From Glandiceps talaboti (taxonomy: Eukaryota; Hemichordata; Enteropneusta; Spengelidae): DNA of 64,000 nt. The first letter of the stretch is position 1. Every line of letters begins with the position of its first letter. The notes under the pieces are model-generated. The model ran no database searches. It was not told the origin of the DNA and saw only the letters and a list, made by a program, of their open reading frames with translations. A program made the translations under genes and the position numbers. The DNA is taken from positions 3,367,963 through 3,431,962 of the forward strand of contig NC_135551.1 of NCBI RefSeq assembly GCF_964340395.1, given 5' to 3'. Of the stretch, positions 1 to 15,600 are shown in pieces.

Positions 1-358
1 TTCTAGACACAGTTTTGTATGACTTGGCTTTCTAGACATAGTTTTGTATGACTTGGCTTTCTAGACACAGTTTTGTATGACTTGGCTTTCAAGACATAGT
101 TTTGAATGACTTGGCTTTCTAGACACAGTTTTGTATGACTTGGCTTTCTAGACACAGTTTTGTATGACTTAGGTTTCTAGACACAGTTTTGTATGACTTG
201 GCTTTCTCATCGTACATAGTTTTGTATGACTTGGCTTTCTAGACACAGTTTGGTATGACTTCACTTTCTATAGACACAGATTTGTATGACTTGGGTTTCT
301 AGACACAGTTTTGTATGACTTGGGTTTCTAGACACAGTTTTGTATGACTTGGGTTTCT
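1..358. repeat. 29-bp minisatellite in SHPRH intron
   Basis: About 12 copies of a 29-bp unit (TTCTAGACACAGTTTTGTAT followed by GACTTGGCT) with point variants and a few small indels. The array starts at or before base 1, so its left end is not seen. It lies in the intron upstream of the first visible SHPRH exon. Confidence 0.95.
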
Positions 359-609
359 ACCATGGAATTCTTGCAAATTAAGGAAAGTGGATTCGTATTC
401 AATTCTCTGTGTGTATCATGTTGTATGTTGTACTGCAATGAATTTTATGCAGGAATGAATTTTTGAGGCAAAACTAAAAATACAGAGCTTAACAACTCAG
501 GTAAGTTTGTTCATCCACAACAACAAATCTTTCCCACCCTGTTGTACTGATTATTATTATAGTCAGCTGTTATACCCTAACATTTAATGTACTGTGATTA
601 TTTTGACAG

Positions 610-3600
610 TGTTTGAGATCTGTATGGATGTCTCTGAGAGACCATGTAGCTGCTATGGATGAACTTGAGATGACAACGATGAGGTTACGATTGTTACTAC
701 CCGATGAACCCCATGACCCTGACTCACAGCCTTACATCATTGAACCTTGCAGGGTAGGTTAAAGGTCAAATCTGTCATACCTTGTTTAAAGGTCAAATCT
801 GTCAGAATAGTCACAGATATATGTAATCTGTTATGTCAAATGTTTGTATGGCTGTAGTGAAATAATGGTAATCACCATTTCTAGACTGTAGAATCATGCC
901 ATACATACCTGTACCAAAATATTAATGACTATGTCATGTAGAACCTGTAGGTCAGCATACAGCAAGAATTCTTTCAAGTCAGAGAAATTTTCGCTAAAGA
1001 CATATTTTGGGGTTATTTTGCTGAAATGAATAGTGAGTAATCTGCCTTGTACATTAAAATAATTTCAATTCAACAATGTACTAGTCTGTAATTAGTAAAA
1101 ATTAGTCTTTGAGAACTATTTTAAGACAGTTAAAAAAGTGAAATTTTCTAGTGACAAAAATATCTTAAGTGTACAGTTTAATACTGTACTATTAGACTGA
1201 AGTTGTTTTCCCTTGCCTTAGGAATATGTGAAGGGCTGCATGTGTTATCATTGCCACTGTTGTAGGGAGCATGTTTTACTATAGTGAGTGAGTGAGTGGG
1301 TGGATGAGTGAGTGAGTGGGTGGGTGGATGGGTGGGTGGGTGGGTGAGTGAGTGGGTGGGTGGGTGGGTGGGTGAGTGAGTGGGTGGGTGGGTGAGTGAG
1401 TGGGTGGGTGGGTGGGTGAGTGAGTGGGTGAGTGAGTGAGTGGGTGGGTGGATGGATGGGTGGGTGAGTGGGTGAGTGAGTGGGTGGGTGGATGGATGGA
1501 TGGGTGGGTGAGTGAGTGGGTGGGCGGGTGGGTGAGTGAGTGAGTGAGTGGGTGGGTGGGTGGGTGAGTGGGTGGGTGGGTGGGTGGGTGAGTGAGTGAG
1601 TGAGTGAGGCACACACCTGATGTAAGAGTTGACTCTGATAACTTAGTCAAGATTACTTTATATGAAGGCGTGTATTTATGAAAACTCTGTGCATGTTGTA
1701 CTATTAGGTTGAGTAAGACATTGAATCAGATACAACTTTGTTGTCATATCTTTTTGTAGTTTGATCAAACCCGGTTGAAGCATATATCAGACAAAATTAT
1801 AGCAACTTCAGAATTACGAAAGAAGCTTGGACAGTTGCTATATTTGACAAATTTGGCCAAAGTACAAGATGGCTGCCAAGAAGGCTGTAATCCCGAGCCT
1901 TGTCCTATATGTGCCAAACAACTTGGTTCACAGGTCAGTTGTTCTAGACTTTGACATTTTAACACAATATGCTGCATTGTGATAATGGTACATTAGTTAT
2001 TTGACATTGAGTACAATATTTGGAAGTGATATTGAGTACAATATTTGGAAGTGATATTTTGACATTGAGTACAATATTTGGAAGTGATATTGAGTACAAT
2101 ATTTGGAAGTGATATTTTGACATTGAGTACAATATTTGGAAGTGATATTTTGACATTGAGTACAATATTTGGAAGTGATATTTTGACATTGAGTACAATA
2201 TTTGGAAGTGATATTTTGACATTGAGTACAATATTTGGAAGTGATATTTTGACATTGAGTACAATATTTGGAAGTGATATTTTGACATTGAGTACAATAT
2301 TTGGAAGTGATATTTTGACCAGAAATGAGGGCCAGAATATGGTAGACCTGCATTTACTGTTTATTTTCCATTTTATACCCATAAAACTATTAGGACTTAG
2401 ACCAGTGATATTTGTACATATACAAAATCTAACTTACTTCCACATGTATTTGACTGCATGGAGTGCTCTATCAACATTACATCACACACTTTTACCAGGT
2501 TTTCCTCTTGTGCATACCAAGTTCTCAAACCTTAGTAAAACACTGGTGATTTTCATATCTTATTTTATCAAATCTATATTTTATAATTCTGAACTTCTTT
2601 AAATTTAAATAGTATAAAATAGCAAAAATTGTTTTTAATCCCCAACAGTCATTTTCCAGAGGTGACTATTTGGTTCCATCCATGTCTTGATCTGTCCATG
2701 CATGTGTGCATTCACCAGCAAATCTCTAACATCCACCAACTGATTTCAACCAAACCTGGCACAAATGTAATATACTATGAGAGACGTATGCATGTTACTT
2801 TAATTTGTGACCTAATCAAATATGGCCGTATGGCAGCCATACTTGCTAAAAGTCTTCTCCAATGTCAAATATGGCCGTATGGCAGCCATATAAAAGTCTT
2901 CTCCAATATCAAATAGCCAAATTTGGTTTATCATCATAGCTTTTTAGTCAAACATTTGATGATGATATTTTAATCATGACTTGGATTTTTTCGGTGATAC
3001 ATAATTTATGCATATGTTACTTAATTTTGTGACTTTGACCTCGATAGCAAAATGGTAAAGTTGTATAAAAACAAACATTTTGCTGCTTCCCTCCAAAAGT
3101 TTGATACAGATGAACTCCATTTCAAGTGTCTCCCCCCACAATACCAATGGTAAGCTTTTAATTAAGACATTGACCTTTGACCCTGGCAAAGATTTTCAAG
3201 TCAAAATAACCAAAAGTTGTCTTCAACTCAAAAGTTGAATACACAAAGACTACACTTAGTGTCTACATTCATATTATCAAGGGTCAGCTTTCTTTTTATA
3301 CCTTAACCTTTGACTTTGACATTGACCTCCATATTCAATATCAAATAGCAAATTAGTTAATAATTAATAAATTGGATGTTTCGTATTGAGAGACACCATT
3401 CAAGTGTCTACACCTATATTTGCATGTTTTGTATCTAGAGACACCATTCAAGTGTCTACACCTATAGTTGGATGTTTTGTATCTAGAGACACCATTCAAG
3501 TGTCCACAACTATATTTGGATGTTTTGTATCTAGAGCCACCATTCAAGTGTCTACGCCTATATTTGGATGTTTTGTATCTAGAGACACCATTCAAGTGTC

Positions 3601-6600
3601 TACACTTATAGTTGGATGTTTTGTATCTAGAGACACCATTCAAGTGTCTACACCTATATTTGGATGTTTTGTATCTAGAGACACCATTCAAGTGTCTACA
3701 CCTATATTTGGATGTTTTGTATCTAGAGACACCATTCAAGTGTCTACGCCTATATTTGGATGTTTTGTATCTAGAGACACCATTCAAGTGTCTACACCTA
3801 TAGTTGGATGTTTTGTATCTAGAGACACCATTCAAGTGTCTACACCTATATTTGTAGAGGTTAACTGTCAAGGTGGATATGAGAGCTTCCTTTTACCTTG
3901 ACCATAACCACCTCAAATATTAAATTGTTCCATATGTTTTGAAGTGTTATCCTTAGAGACACCATTTAGATGAGTACCCCCATATTGTTAGAGGTATGGT
4001 TACTATTCACATTGTTAGAGGTATGGTTACTATTCACATTGTTAGAGGTATGGTTACTATTCACATTGTTAGAGGTATGGTTACTATTCACATTGTTAGA
4101 GGTATGGTTACTATTCACATTGTTAGAGGTATGGTTACTATTCACATTGTTAGAGGTATGGTTACTATTCACATTGTTAGAGGTATGGTTACTATTCACA
4201 TTGTTAGAGGTATGGTTACTATTCACATTGTTAGAGGTATGGTTACTATTCACATTGTTAGAGGTATGGTTACTATTCACATTGTTAGAGGTATGGTTAC
4301 TATTCACATTGACTTTTGACCAAAACATTCACTTTCGAGGTCAAACTTTAATTTGCAGATTCCAATAAACCAGTTTGGGTTTATGTATTCTATCAATGTT
4401 TTGTTTTATGATTGCAGTGGACTGTACTACATTGTGGACATTGCTTTTGTAATGACTGCATGGACATCTTAATACGCCAATATAGTGTTGGTGGTAGGAG
4501 TGGTGCCATCAAGTGTGCTATATGTCGACAGAGGACACCCATTAGAGAGATCTCGTATGTTAGTACAGACCCCAGTAGTCATCTCAATGAAGAAGATAAA
4601 CATATCAAAGTTAAGGTAGGAGTAGAATAGATGTATACATATTATGGTTTTGAAAAGTCTCAATTACCCAAAATCTCCCCACTGGAGAATCTACCATAAG
4701 GCCACCAGACAAGAGCCTGGGGAAACGTACTCCAAAGTCGCCCACTTCGGATCTCTTTCCCAGAGCAATGCATGCTGGGAATACATCATGTCCTACATTG
4801 CTGAATGATCTAGTTACCTTCGCAACAGGTTTATCTGTCTCAGTTGACAGATACAGGTTAATTACAACTAACAGGCCTCCAGCCCTGTATTTTTTACGAC
4901 TTGGAAGAAATGTACTACATGTATGTAACTTTCGGTGCAGGCAACTTTGGATTACGTTTCCCCAGACTGGTGGGCTTGGTGGTCTTATAGTAGAGCCCTC
5001 AGTGGTGAGAGTCTGGGTAACCGAGACTGGGCTTTGAAAGGCAGATTTACATTCTTTTACTTCACAGTAACCATAAAAATGTGTACTGGTATACAGCATT
5101 TCAGCATTTACTGGACAGAGAGAAGGCAAAGTTGAGGTCATCTGAGAAAAATGATCATGATCTGTTTACTGTTGGTGACTTGATTTCATGTCAAGTTGTT
5201 AGAAGAATCCAAAGAGACACATTGATGTTGTATTTGTAGTAGTCTATACATATTGAGATTTTTAAGAGTAAAGTCACTTGTTTTATTAAGAATCAACTCA
5301 GATCAGTTATGTTGTTTGTTTGTTTGTTTGTTTGTTGCAGGGAAGCCATTCAACAAAAGTGGAGGCAGTTGTTAGAACCTTGAAGAAGATCCAAAGCAGG
5401 GAACAAGGAACTAAGGCACTAGTTTTCTCAACTGTAAGTTTCCGATCTCTGCCTTTATCATCTGTAATATCATAAGTAGGCAAAGCCCATAAGCTCGCAC
5501 AGGGTAGATTCATTTGTGAGCAGCTGCCTCACGATGATATCATAGATAGCACCCTCCGTGTGGAGCATACGCATAGTATATAGAACGCGCATACATAGTC
5601 ATTGTGCTGCAATGCATCCTTGGGTAAAACCACCAAAAAACATCACATAGTATATAGGACGCACATGTGTACTAGTCATTGAGCTGCTACACGGCCTCTG
5701 CGTGAGCTATAATCTCTCATCTGCCCGATGTCAACTTATCTTATACACTCATATATATATATTATGTAGTTTGTAGTGTTCTCGTAAGTCAGATTTTTAC
5801 AACACCCATGACCTAATTCATGGACCATGTTGTGACAAAGACTTGGATGTGTATATCTGTGCTGCTGGCATGCCAATTGTGTTGATTTCCTGAAATAAAC
5901 TAATTAATCTAATGGAAAATTAATCATAGCTGTCTGAAACATGTGACTTAAAGTTTAATCTGATGGGTGTGGATTCAATGCAATGGTTCCAATCTTATCT
6001 CACTAGCAGAAAACAATTAGTTAATGTAAATTAATTGAATTCAGATTCCAAGGATATTCACTGTGGTGTTCCACAAGGAAGTATTCTGTGAATTTTTGTG
6101 AATTTCAATCAAATGTAAACTCCTACTCTGTGCAATATTAGTGTCACATTAATGCCTCAGTGTTAAGCAAAGAACTTGACAAATGGCTAATTGACGATAA
6201 GCTTTCACTCCATCTAGGGAATACAGATCAAAATGCACATTGCATAGATAAACTCAAAATCAATGTGATATTCATGCCAGCAAGTCTGTCAAATACCTTT
6301 GACTTGATCTTGACAAACAAAGTGTATCAGGGATCTAAAATCTTCAAAAGTTGTTAAAGTTAAGAAAACAATTTCTAGGCTTATATTGCTTTATTAACAA
6401 GTATATTTTCTCAACAAAAATTCCCACAAAACCTTTGTGCTGCTCTAATTCATTACGTCACTTTGACACTATCAGGTGTATCCACTAGCCTAATGTAGCA
6501 ACAGCCAAAGATGACGTCTTTATCAATTTTAATAAAATTTTATCAAGATGAACAAAAGTAGAGTTGTCAATACTACTTTGTAACTTCTTAACTTTGTCGT

Positions 6601-9600
6601 CTTTTTATAAAATGTAAGTGTACCCGTGACAAACTATAAGACAATTACCTTACAGCACTTGAACTACAAACTTTATAATTAATCACTAGAATCTTGCTCT
6701 AAACAGAATGTTTCTACCAATCCAATTATATCATGATTGCTACACAACAAAACAAAATCTGAAATTTGGTGGGAACATTCTTAGGGGCGAGTAAATTAAG
6801 ATTTGTTCATGACATGATGATTCCATCAGTAATATGCAAATTGGGCTAAAAATGTGTCTTTTTTGTCAAAACCTATAATTCCAAAACTACTCAGCAGATT
6901 GGGCTGAAAGTTAATAGGGATGCATCTGTGGGTGTATAGATGAAGAAATTTAAACATATAATGATCTCATCAGGAATATGCAAATTAGGTGTAAACATGT
7001 GAATATTGGTCAAAAATTTGTATCTCAAAAAGTAGATGGTGAAACTTGGTGAGATGTTTCTGAAAGTGTTATTCTGCAGATTTTCTTCAAAACATTTTGA
7101 CACAATTGGCCCTAGCAACCATGACCACGCCCTTAGCAACAATCAAATGGCAGTATATTTTGGTTAAATAACAACATCATCTGGTAGGCAAATGAGTAAA
7201 CATTCAAAAAATGTATGCAAATATTCTAGCAACCATGACCACGCCCATAGCAACAGCCAAATGGTCGTGTATTTCACAAAGATAACAACAGGGATTAATA
7301 GAAATTGAATAAACATTCAAAAAATGTATGTAAATGTGCCTAGCAACAAGACCATGCCCATAGCAATGGCCAAATGATCACGTATGTTGCAAAGATAATA
7401 TCAGGAATTCATACACAAGTGAACAGAAAGATTAAAAAATGTATGCAAATCTATCTAGCAACATGACCACGCCCATAGCAATGGCCAAATGATCATGTAT
7501 ATCGCAAAGATAGCAACATGGTTGGATAAGCAACTGGATAGTCATTCAGCAAATGAACACCTATTGTTAGCATGGACTAGCATATGGATAAACATTTTTA
7601 AAAACTGTACAGTTGTGCTACAATGCCATTGGCGGTAATTTTTCCTAATCCCGCCACTTTTTTGAATCACTGCATGGACCCCACTGGAAACTTGACTTTG
7701 TGGGTTATCTAACTAACTCAACAAGTGTTGATTTTAAATTACTGAAATAAACTAATCTCATGGAAAATTATGTTTTCATTCTTAACTGAGTTATCTGGCC
7801 TGATCCTGTCATTCTATTATCATTTTGACTTTGATGTGTTTCATTTCAGTGGCAGGATGTATTAGATGTAATAGGCCAAGCACTGACAGACAATGGTATT
7901 GAGTATAGGTACATTACTAATGCTGGACATAGACATTTCCAGGTAAGTGTCAAAGTCAACACTCTTATCGAAGGTTGTTGCCAAATTCAAACATGGCTGA
8001 CACATTTATTCATCAAATTATAAATTACTGATATCTTTAGCATCTGTAGCTAGCACTTTTTATCACAAATAGCACTAACTTAGTTTATACAGTGCAGCAG
8101 TCTACCCTAGCTCTACAAATATAGCACTAACTTAGTTTATACAGTGCAGTAGTCTACCCTAACTCTACAAATATAGCACTAACTTAGTTTATACAGTGCA
8201 GTAGTCTACCCTAACTCTACAAATATAGCACTAACTTAGTTTATACAGTGCAGTAGTCTACCCTAGCTCTACAAATATAGCACTAACTTAGTTTATACAG
8301 TGCAGCAGTCTACCCTAACTCTACAAATATAGCACTAACTTAGTTTATACAGTGCAGTAGTCTACCCTAACTCTACAAATATAGCACTAACTTAGTTTAT
8401 ACAGTGCAGTAGTCTACCCTAGCTCTACAAATATAGCACTAACTTAGTTTATACAGTGCAGCAGTCTACCCTAGCTCTACAAATATAGCACTAACTTAGT
8501 TTATACAGTGCAGTAGTCTACCCTAACTCTACAAATATAGCACTAACTTAGTTTATACAGTGCAGCAGTCTACCCTAGCTCTACAAATATAGCACTAACT
8601 TAGTTTATACAGTGCAGTAGTCTACCCTAACTCTACAAATATAGCACTAACTTAGTTTATACAGTGCAGTAGTCTACCCTAACTCTACAAATATAGCACT
8701 AACTTAGTTTATACAGTGCAGCAGTCTACCCTAGCTCTACAAATATAGCACTAACTTAGTTTATACAGTGCAGTAGTCTACCCTAACTCTACAAATATAG
8801 CACTAACTTAGTTTATACAGTGCAGTAGTCTACCCTAACTCTACAAATATAGCACTAACTTAGTTTATACAGTGCAGTAGTCTACCCTAACTTTACAAAT
8901 ATAGCACTAACTTAGTTTATACAGTGCAGTAGTCTACCCTAACTTTACAAATATAGCACTAACTTAGTTTATACAGTGCAGTAGTCTACCCTAACTTTAC
9001 AAATATAGCACTAACTTAGTTTATACAGTGCAGTAGTCTACCCTAACTCTACAAATATAGCACTAACTTAGTTTATACAGTGCAGTAGTCTACCCTAGCT
9101 CTACAAATATAGCACTAACTTAGTTTATACAGTGCAGCAGTCTACCCTAGCTCTACAAATATAGCACTAACTTAGTTTATACAGTGCAGTAGTCTACCCT
9201 AACTCTACAAATATAGCACTAACTTAGTTTATACAGTGCAGTAGTCTACCCTAACTCTACAAATATAGCACTAACTTAGTTTATACAGTGCAGTAGTCTA
9301 CCCTAGCTCTACAAATATAGCACTAACTTAGTTTATACAGTGCAGCAGTCTACCCTAGCTCTACAAATATAGCACTAACTTAGTTTATACAGTGCAGCAG
9401 TCTACCCTAGCTCTACAAATATAGCACTAACTTAGTTTATACAGTGCAGCAGTCTACCCTAGCTCTACAAATATAGCACTAACTTAGTTTATACAGTGCA
9501 GCAGTCTACCCTAGCTCTACAAATATAGCACTAACTTAGTTTATACAGTGCAGCAGTCTACCCTAGCTCTACAAATATAGCACTAACTTAGTTTATACAG

Positions 9601-12600
9601 TGCAGCAGTCTACCCTAGCTCTACAAATATAGCACTAACTTAGTTTATACAGTGCAGTAGTCTACCCTAGCTCTACAAATATAGCACTAACTTAGTTTAT
9701 ACAGTGCAGTAGTCTACCCTAACTCTACAAATATAGCACTAACTTAGTTTATACAGTGCAGTAGTCTACCCTAGCTCTACAAATATAGCACTAACTTAGT
9801 TTATACAGTGCAGCAGTCTACCCTAGCTCTACAAATATAGCACTAACTTAGTTTATACAGTGCAGTAGTCTACCCTAGCTCTACAAATATAGCACTAACT
9901 TAGTTTATACAGTGCAGCAGTCTACCCTAGCTCTACAAATATAGCACTAACTTAGTTTATACAGTGCAGCAGTCTACCCTAGCTCTACAAATATAGCACT
10001 AACTTAGTTTATACAGTGCAGCAATCTACCCTAACTCTACAAATATAGCACTAACTTAGTTTATACAGTGCAGTAGTCTACCCTAACTCTACAAATATAG
10101 CACTAACTTAGTTTATACAGTGCAGCAGTCTACCCTAGCTCTACAAATATAGCACTAACTTAGTTTATACAGTGCAGCAATCTACCCTAACTCTACAAAT
10201 ATAGCACTAACTTAGTTTATACAGTGCAGTAGTCTACCCTAGCTCTACAAATATAGCACTAACTTAGTTTATACAGTGCAGCAGGCTACCCAAGCTCTAC
10301 AAATATAGCACTAACTTAGTTTATACAGTGCAGCAGTCTACCCTAACTCTACAAATATAGCACTAACTTAGTTTATACAGTGCAGTAGTCTACCCTAGCT
10401 CTACAAATATAGCACTAACTTAGTTTATACAGTGCAGCAGTCTACCCTAGCTTTACAAATATAGCACTAACTTAGTTTATACAGTGCAGTAATCTACCCT
10501 AGCTCTACAAATATAGCACTAACTTAGTTTATACAGTGCAGTAGTCTACCCTAACTCTACAAATATAGCACTAACTTAGTTTATACAGTGCAGTAGATTA
10601 CCCTAGCTCTACAAATATAGCACTAACTTAGTTTATACAGTGCAGTAGTCTACCCTAGCTCTACAAATATAGCACTAACTTAGTTTATACAGTGCAGTAG
10701 ATTACCCTAGCTCTACAAATATAGCACTAACTTAGTTTATACAGTGCAGTAGTCTACCCTAACTCTACAAATATAGCACTAACTTAGTTTATACAGTGCA
10801 GTAGTCTACCCTAGCTCTACAAATATAGCACTAACTTAGTTTATACAGTGCAGCAGTCTACCCTAGCTCTACAAATATAGCACTAACTTAGTTTATACAG
10901 TGCAGCAGTCTACCCTAGCTCTACAAATATAGCACTAACTTAGTTTATACAGTGCAGCAATCTACCCTAACTCTACAAATATAGCACTAACTTAGTTTAT
11001 ACAGTGCAGCAGTCTACCCTAACTCTACAAATATAGCACTAACTTAGTTTATACAGTGCAGCAGTCTACCCTAGCTCTACAAATATAGCACTAACTTAGT
11101 TTATACAGTGCAGTAGTCTACCCTAACTCTACAAATATAGCACTAACTTAGTTTATACAGTGCAGTAGTCTACCCTAGCTCTACAAATATAGCACTAACT
11201 TAGTTTATACAGTGCAGTAGTCTACCCTAGCTCTACAAATATAGCACTAACTTAGTTTATACAGTGCAGCAGTCTACCCTAGCTCTACAAATATAGCACT
11301 AACTTAGTTTATACAGTGCAGCAGTCTACCCTAGCTCTACAAATATAGCACTAACTTAGTTTATACAGTGCAGTAGTCTACCCTAACTCTACAAATATAG
11401 CACTAACTTAGTTTATACAGTGCAGCAGTCTACCCTAGCTCTACAAATATAGCACTAACTTAGTTTATACAGTGCAGCAGTCTACCCTAGCTCTACAAAT
11501 ATAGCACTAACTTAGTTTATACAGTGCAGTAGTCTACCCTAGCTCTACAAATATAGCACTAACTTAGTTTATACAGTGCAGTAGTTTACCCTAGCTCTAC
11601 AAATATAGCACTAACTTAGTTTATACAGTGCAGTAGTCTACCCTAGCTCTACAAATATAGCACTAACTTAGTTTATACAGTGCAGTAGTCTACCCTAGCT
11701 CTACAAATATAGCACTAACTTAGTTTATACAGTGCAGCAGTCTACCCTAGCTCTACAAATATAGCACTAACTTAGTTTATACAGTGCAGCAGTCTACCCT
11801 AGCTCTACAAATATAGCACTAACTTAGTTTATACAGTGCAGCAGTCTACCCTAGCTCTACAAATATAGCACTAACTTAGTTTATACAGTGCAGCAGTCTA
11901 CCCTAGCTCTACAAATATAGCACTAACTTAGTTTATACAGTGCAGTAGTCTACCCTAGCTCTACAAATATAGCACTAACTTAGTTTATACAGTGCAGTAG
12001 TCTACCCTAGCTCTACAAATATAGCACTAACTTAGTTTATACAGTGCAGTAGTCTACCCTAGCTCTACAAATATAGCACTTACTTAGTTTATACAGTGCA
12101 GCAGTCTACCCTAGCTCTACAAATATAGCACTAACTTAGTTTATACAGTGCAGCAGTCTACCCTAGCTCTACAAATATAGCACTAACTTAGTTTATACAG
12201 TGCAGTAGTCTACCCTAGCTCTACAAATATAGCACTAACTTAGTTTATACAGTGCAGTAGTCTACCCTAGCTCTACAAATATAGCACTAACTTAGTTTAT
12301 ACAGTGCAGTAGTCTACCCTAGCTCTACAAATATAGCACTAACTTAGTTTATACAGTGCAGTAGTCTACCCTAGCTCTACAAATATAGCACTAACTTAGT
12401 TTATACAGTGCAGTAGTCTACCCTAACTCTACAAATATAGCACTAACTTAGTTTATACAGTGCAGTAGTCTACCCTAACTCTACAAATATAGCACTAACT
12501 TAGTTTATACAGTGCAGTAGTCTACCCTAGCTCTACAAATATAGCACTAACTTAGTTTATACAGTGCAGTAGTCTACCCTAACTCTACAAATATAGCACT

Positions 12601-15600
12601 AACTTAGTTTATACAGTGCAGCAGTCTACCCTAACTCTACAAATATAGCACTAACTTAGTTTATACAGTGCAGCAGTCTACCCTAGCTCTACAAATATAG
12701 CACTAACTTAGTTTATACAGTGCAGCAATCTACCCTAACTCTACAAATATAGCACTAACTTAGTTTATACAGTGCAGTAGTCTACCCTAGCTCTACAAAT
12801 ATAGCACTAACTTAGTTTATACAGTGCAGCAGGCTACCCAAGCTCTACAAATATAGCACTAACTTAGTTTATACAGTGCAGCAGTCTACCCTAACTCTAC
12901 AAATATAGCACTAACTTAGTTTATACAGTGCAGTAGTCTACCCTAGCTCTACAAATATAGCACTAACTTAGTTTATACAGTGCAGCAGTCTACCCTAGCT
13001 TTACAAATATAGCACTAACTTAGTTTATACAGTGCAGTAATCTACCCTAGCTCTACAAATATAGCACTAACTTAGTTTATACAGTGCAGTAGTCTACCCT
13101 AACTCTACAAATATAGCACTAACTTAGTTTATACAGTGCAGCAGTCTACCCTAGCTCTACAAATATAGCACTAACTTAGTTTATACAGTGCAGTAGTCTA
13201 CCCTAGCTCTACAAATATAGCACTAACTTAGTTTATACAGTGCAGTAGTCTACCCTAGCTCTACAAATATAGCACTAACTTAGTTTATACAGTGCAGCAG
13301 TCTACCCTAACTCTACAAATATAGCACTAACTTAGTTTATACAGTGCAGTAGTCTACCCTAGCTTTACAAATATAGCACTAACTTAGTTTATACAGTGCA
13401 GCAGTCTACCCTAGCTCTACAAATATAGCACTAACTTAGTTTATACAGTGCAGCAGTCTACCCTAGCTCTACAAATATAGCACTAACTTAGTTTATACAG
13501 TGCAGCAGTCTACCCTAGCTCTACAAATATAGCACTAACTTAGTTTATACAGTGCAGCAATCTACCCTAACTCTACAAATATAGCACTAACTTAGTTTAT
13601 ACAGTGCAGCAGTCTACCCTAACTCTACAAATATAGCACTAACTTAGTTTATACAGTGCAGCAGTCTACCCTAGCTCTACAAATATAGCACTAACTTAGT
13701 TTATACAGTGCAGTAGTCTACCCTAACTCTACAAATATAGCACTAACTTAGTTTATACAGTGCAGTAGTCTACCCTAGCTCTACAAATATAGCACTAACT
13801 TAGTTTATACAGTGCAGTAGTCTACCCTAGCTCTACAAATATAGCACTAACTTAGTTTATACAGTGCAGCAGTCTACCCTAGCTCTACAAATATAGCACT
13901 AACTTAGTTTATACAGTGCAGCAGTCTACCCTAGCTCTACAAATATAGCACTAACTTAGTTTATACAGTGCAGTAGTCTACCCTAACTCTACAAATATAG
14001 CACTAACTTAGTTTATACAGTGCAGCAGTCTACCCTAGCTCTACAAATATAGCACTAACTTAGTTTATACAGTGCAGCAGTCTACCCTAGCTCTACAAAT
14101 ATAGCACTAACTTAGTTTATACAGTGCAGTAGTCTACCCTAGCTCTACAAATATAGCACTAACTTAGTTTATACAGTGCAGTAGTTTACCCTAGCTCTAC
14201 AAATATAGCACTAACTTAGTTTATACAGTGCAGTAGTCTACCCTAGCTCTACAAATATAGCACTAACTTAGTTTATACAGTGCAGTAGTCTACCCTAGCT
14301 CTACAAATATAGCACTAACTTAGTTTATACAGTGCAGCAGTCTACCCTAGCTCTACAAATATAGCACTAACTTAGTTTATACAGTGCAGTAGTTTACCCT
14401 AGCTCTACAAATATAGCACTAACTTAGTTTATACAGTGCAGTAGTCTACCCTAGCTCTACAAATATAGCACTTACTTAGTTTATACAGTGCAGCAGTCTA
14501 CCCTAGCTCTACAAATATAGCACTAACTTAGTTTATACAGTGCAGCAGTCTACCCTAGCTCTACAAATATAGCACTAACTTAGTTTATACAGTGCAGTAG
14601 TCTACCCTAGCTCTACAAATATAGCACTAACTTAGTTTATACAGTGCAGTAGTCTACCCTAGCTCTACAAATATAGCACTAACTTAGTTTATACAGTGCA
14701 GTAGTCTACCCTAGCTCTACAAATATAGCACTAACTTAGTTTATACAGTGCAGTAGTCTACCCTAGCTCTACAAATATAGCACTAACTTAGTTTATACAG
14801 TGCAGTAGTCTACCCTAACTCTACAAATATAGCACTAACTTAGTTTATACAGTGCAGTAGTCTACCCTAACTCTACAAATATAGCACTAACTTAGTTTAT
14901 ACAGTGCAGTAGTCTACCCTAGCTCTACAAATATAGCACTAACTTAGTTTATACAGTGCAGTAGTCTACCCTAACTCTACAAATATAGCACTAACTTAGT
15001 TTATACAGTGCAGCAGTCTACCCTAGCTCTACAAATATAGCACTAACTTAGTTTATACAGTGCAGTAGTCTACCGTAGCTCTACAAATATAGCACTAACA
15101 TATTAGTTTATACAGTGCAGTAGTCTACCCTAGCTCTACAAATATAGCACTAACTTAGTTTATACAGTGCAGTAGTCTACCGTAGCTCTACAAATATAGC
15201 ACTAACTTAGTTTATACAGTGCAGCAGTCTACCCTAACTCTACAAATATAGCACTAACTTAGTTTATACAGTGCAGTAGTCTACCCTAGCTCTACAAATA
15301 TAGCACTAACTTAGTTTATACAGTGCAGTAGTCTACCCTAGCTCTACAAATATAGCACTAACTTAGTTTATACAGTGCAGTAGTCTACCCTAGCTCTACA
15401 AATATAGCACTAACTTAGTTTATACAGTGCAGTAGTCTACCGTAGCTCTACAAATATAGCACTAACTTAGTTTATACAGTGCAGCAGTCTACCCTAACTC
15501 TACAAATATAGCACTAACTTAGTTTATACAGTGCAGTAGTCTACCCTAGCTCTACAAATATAGCACTAACTTAGTTTATACAGTGCAGTAGTCTACCCTA

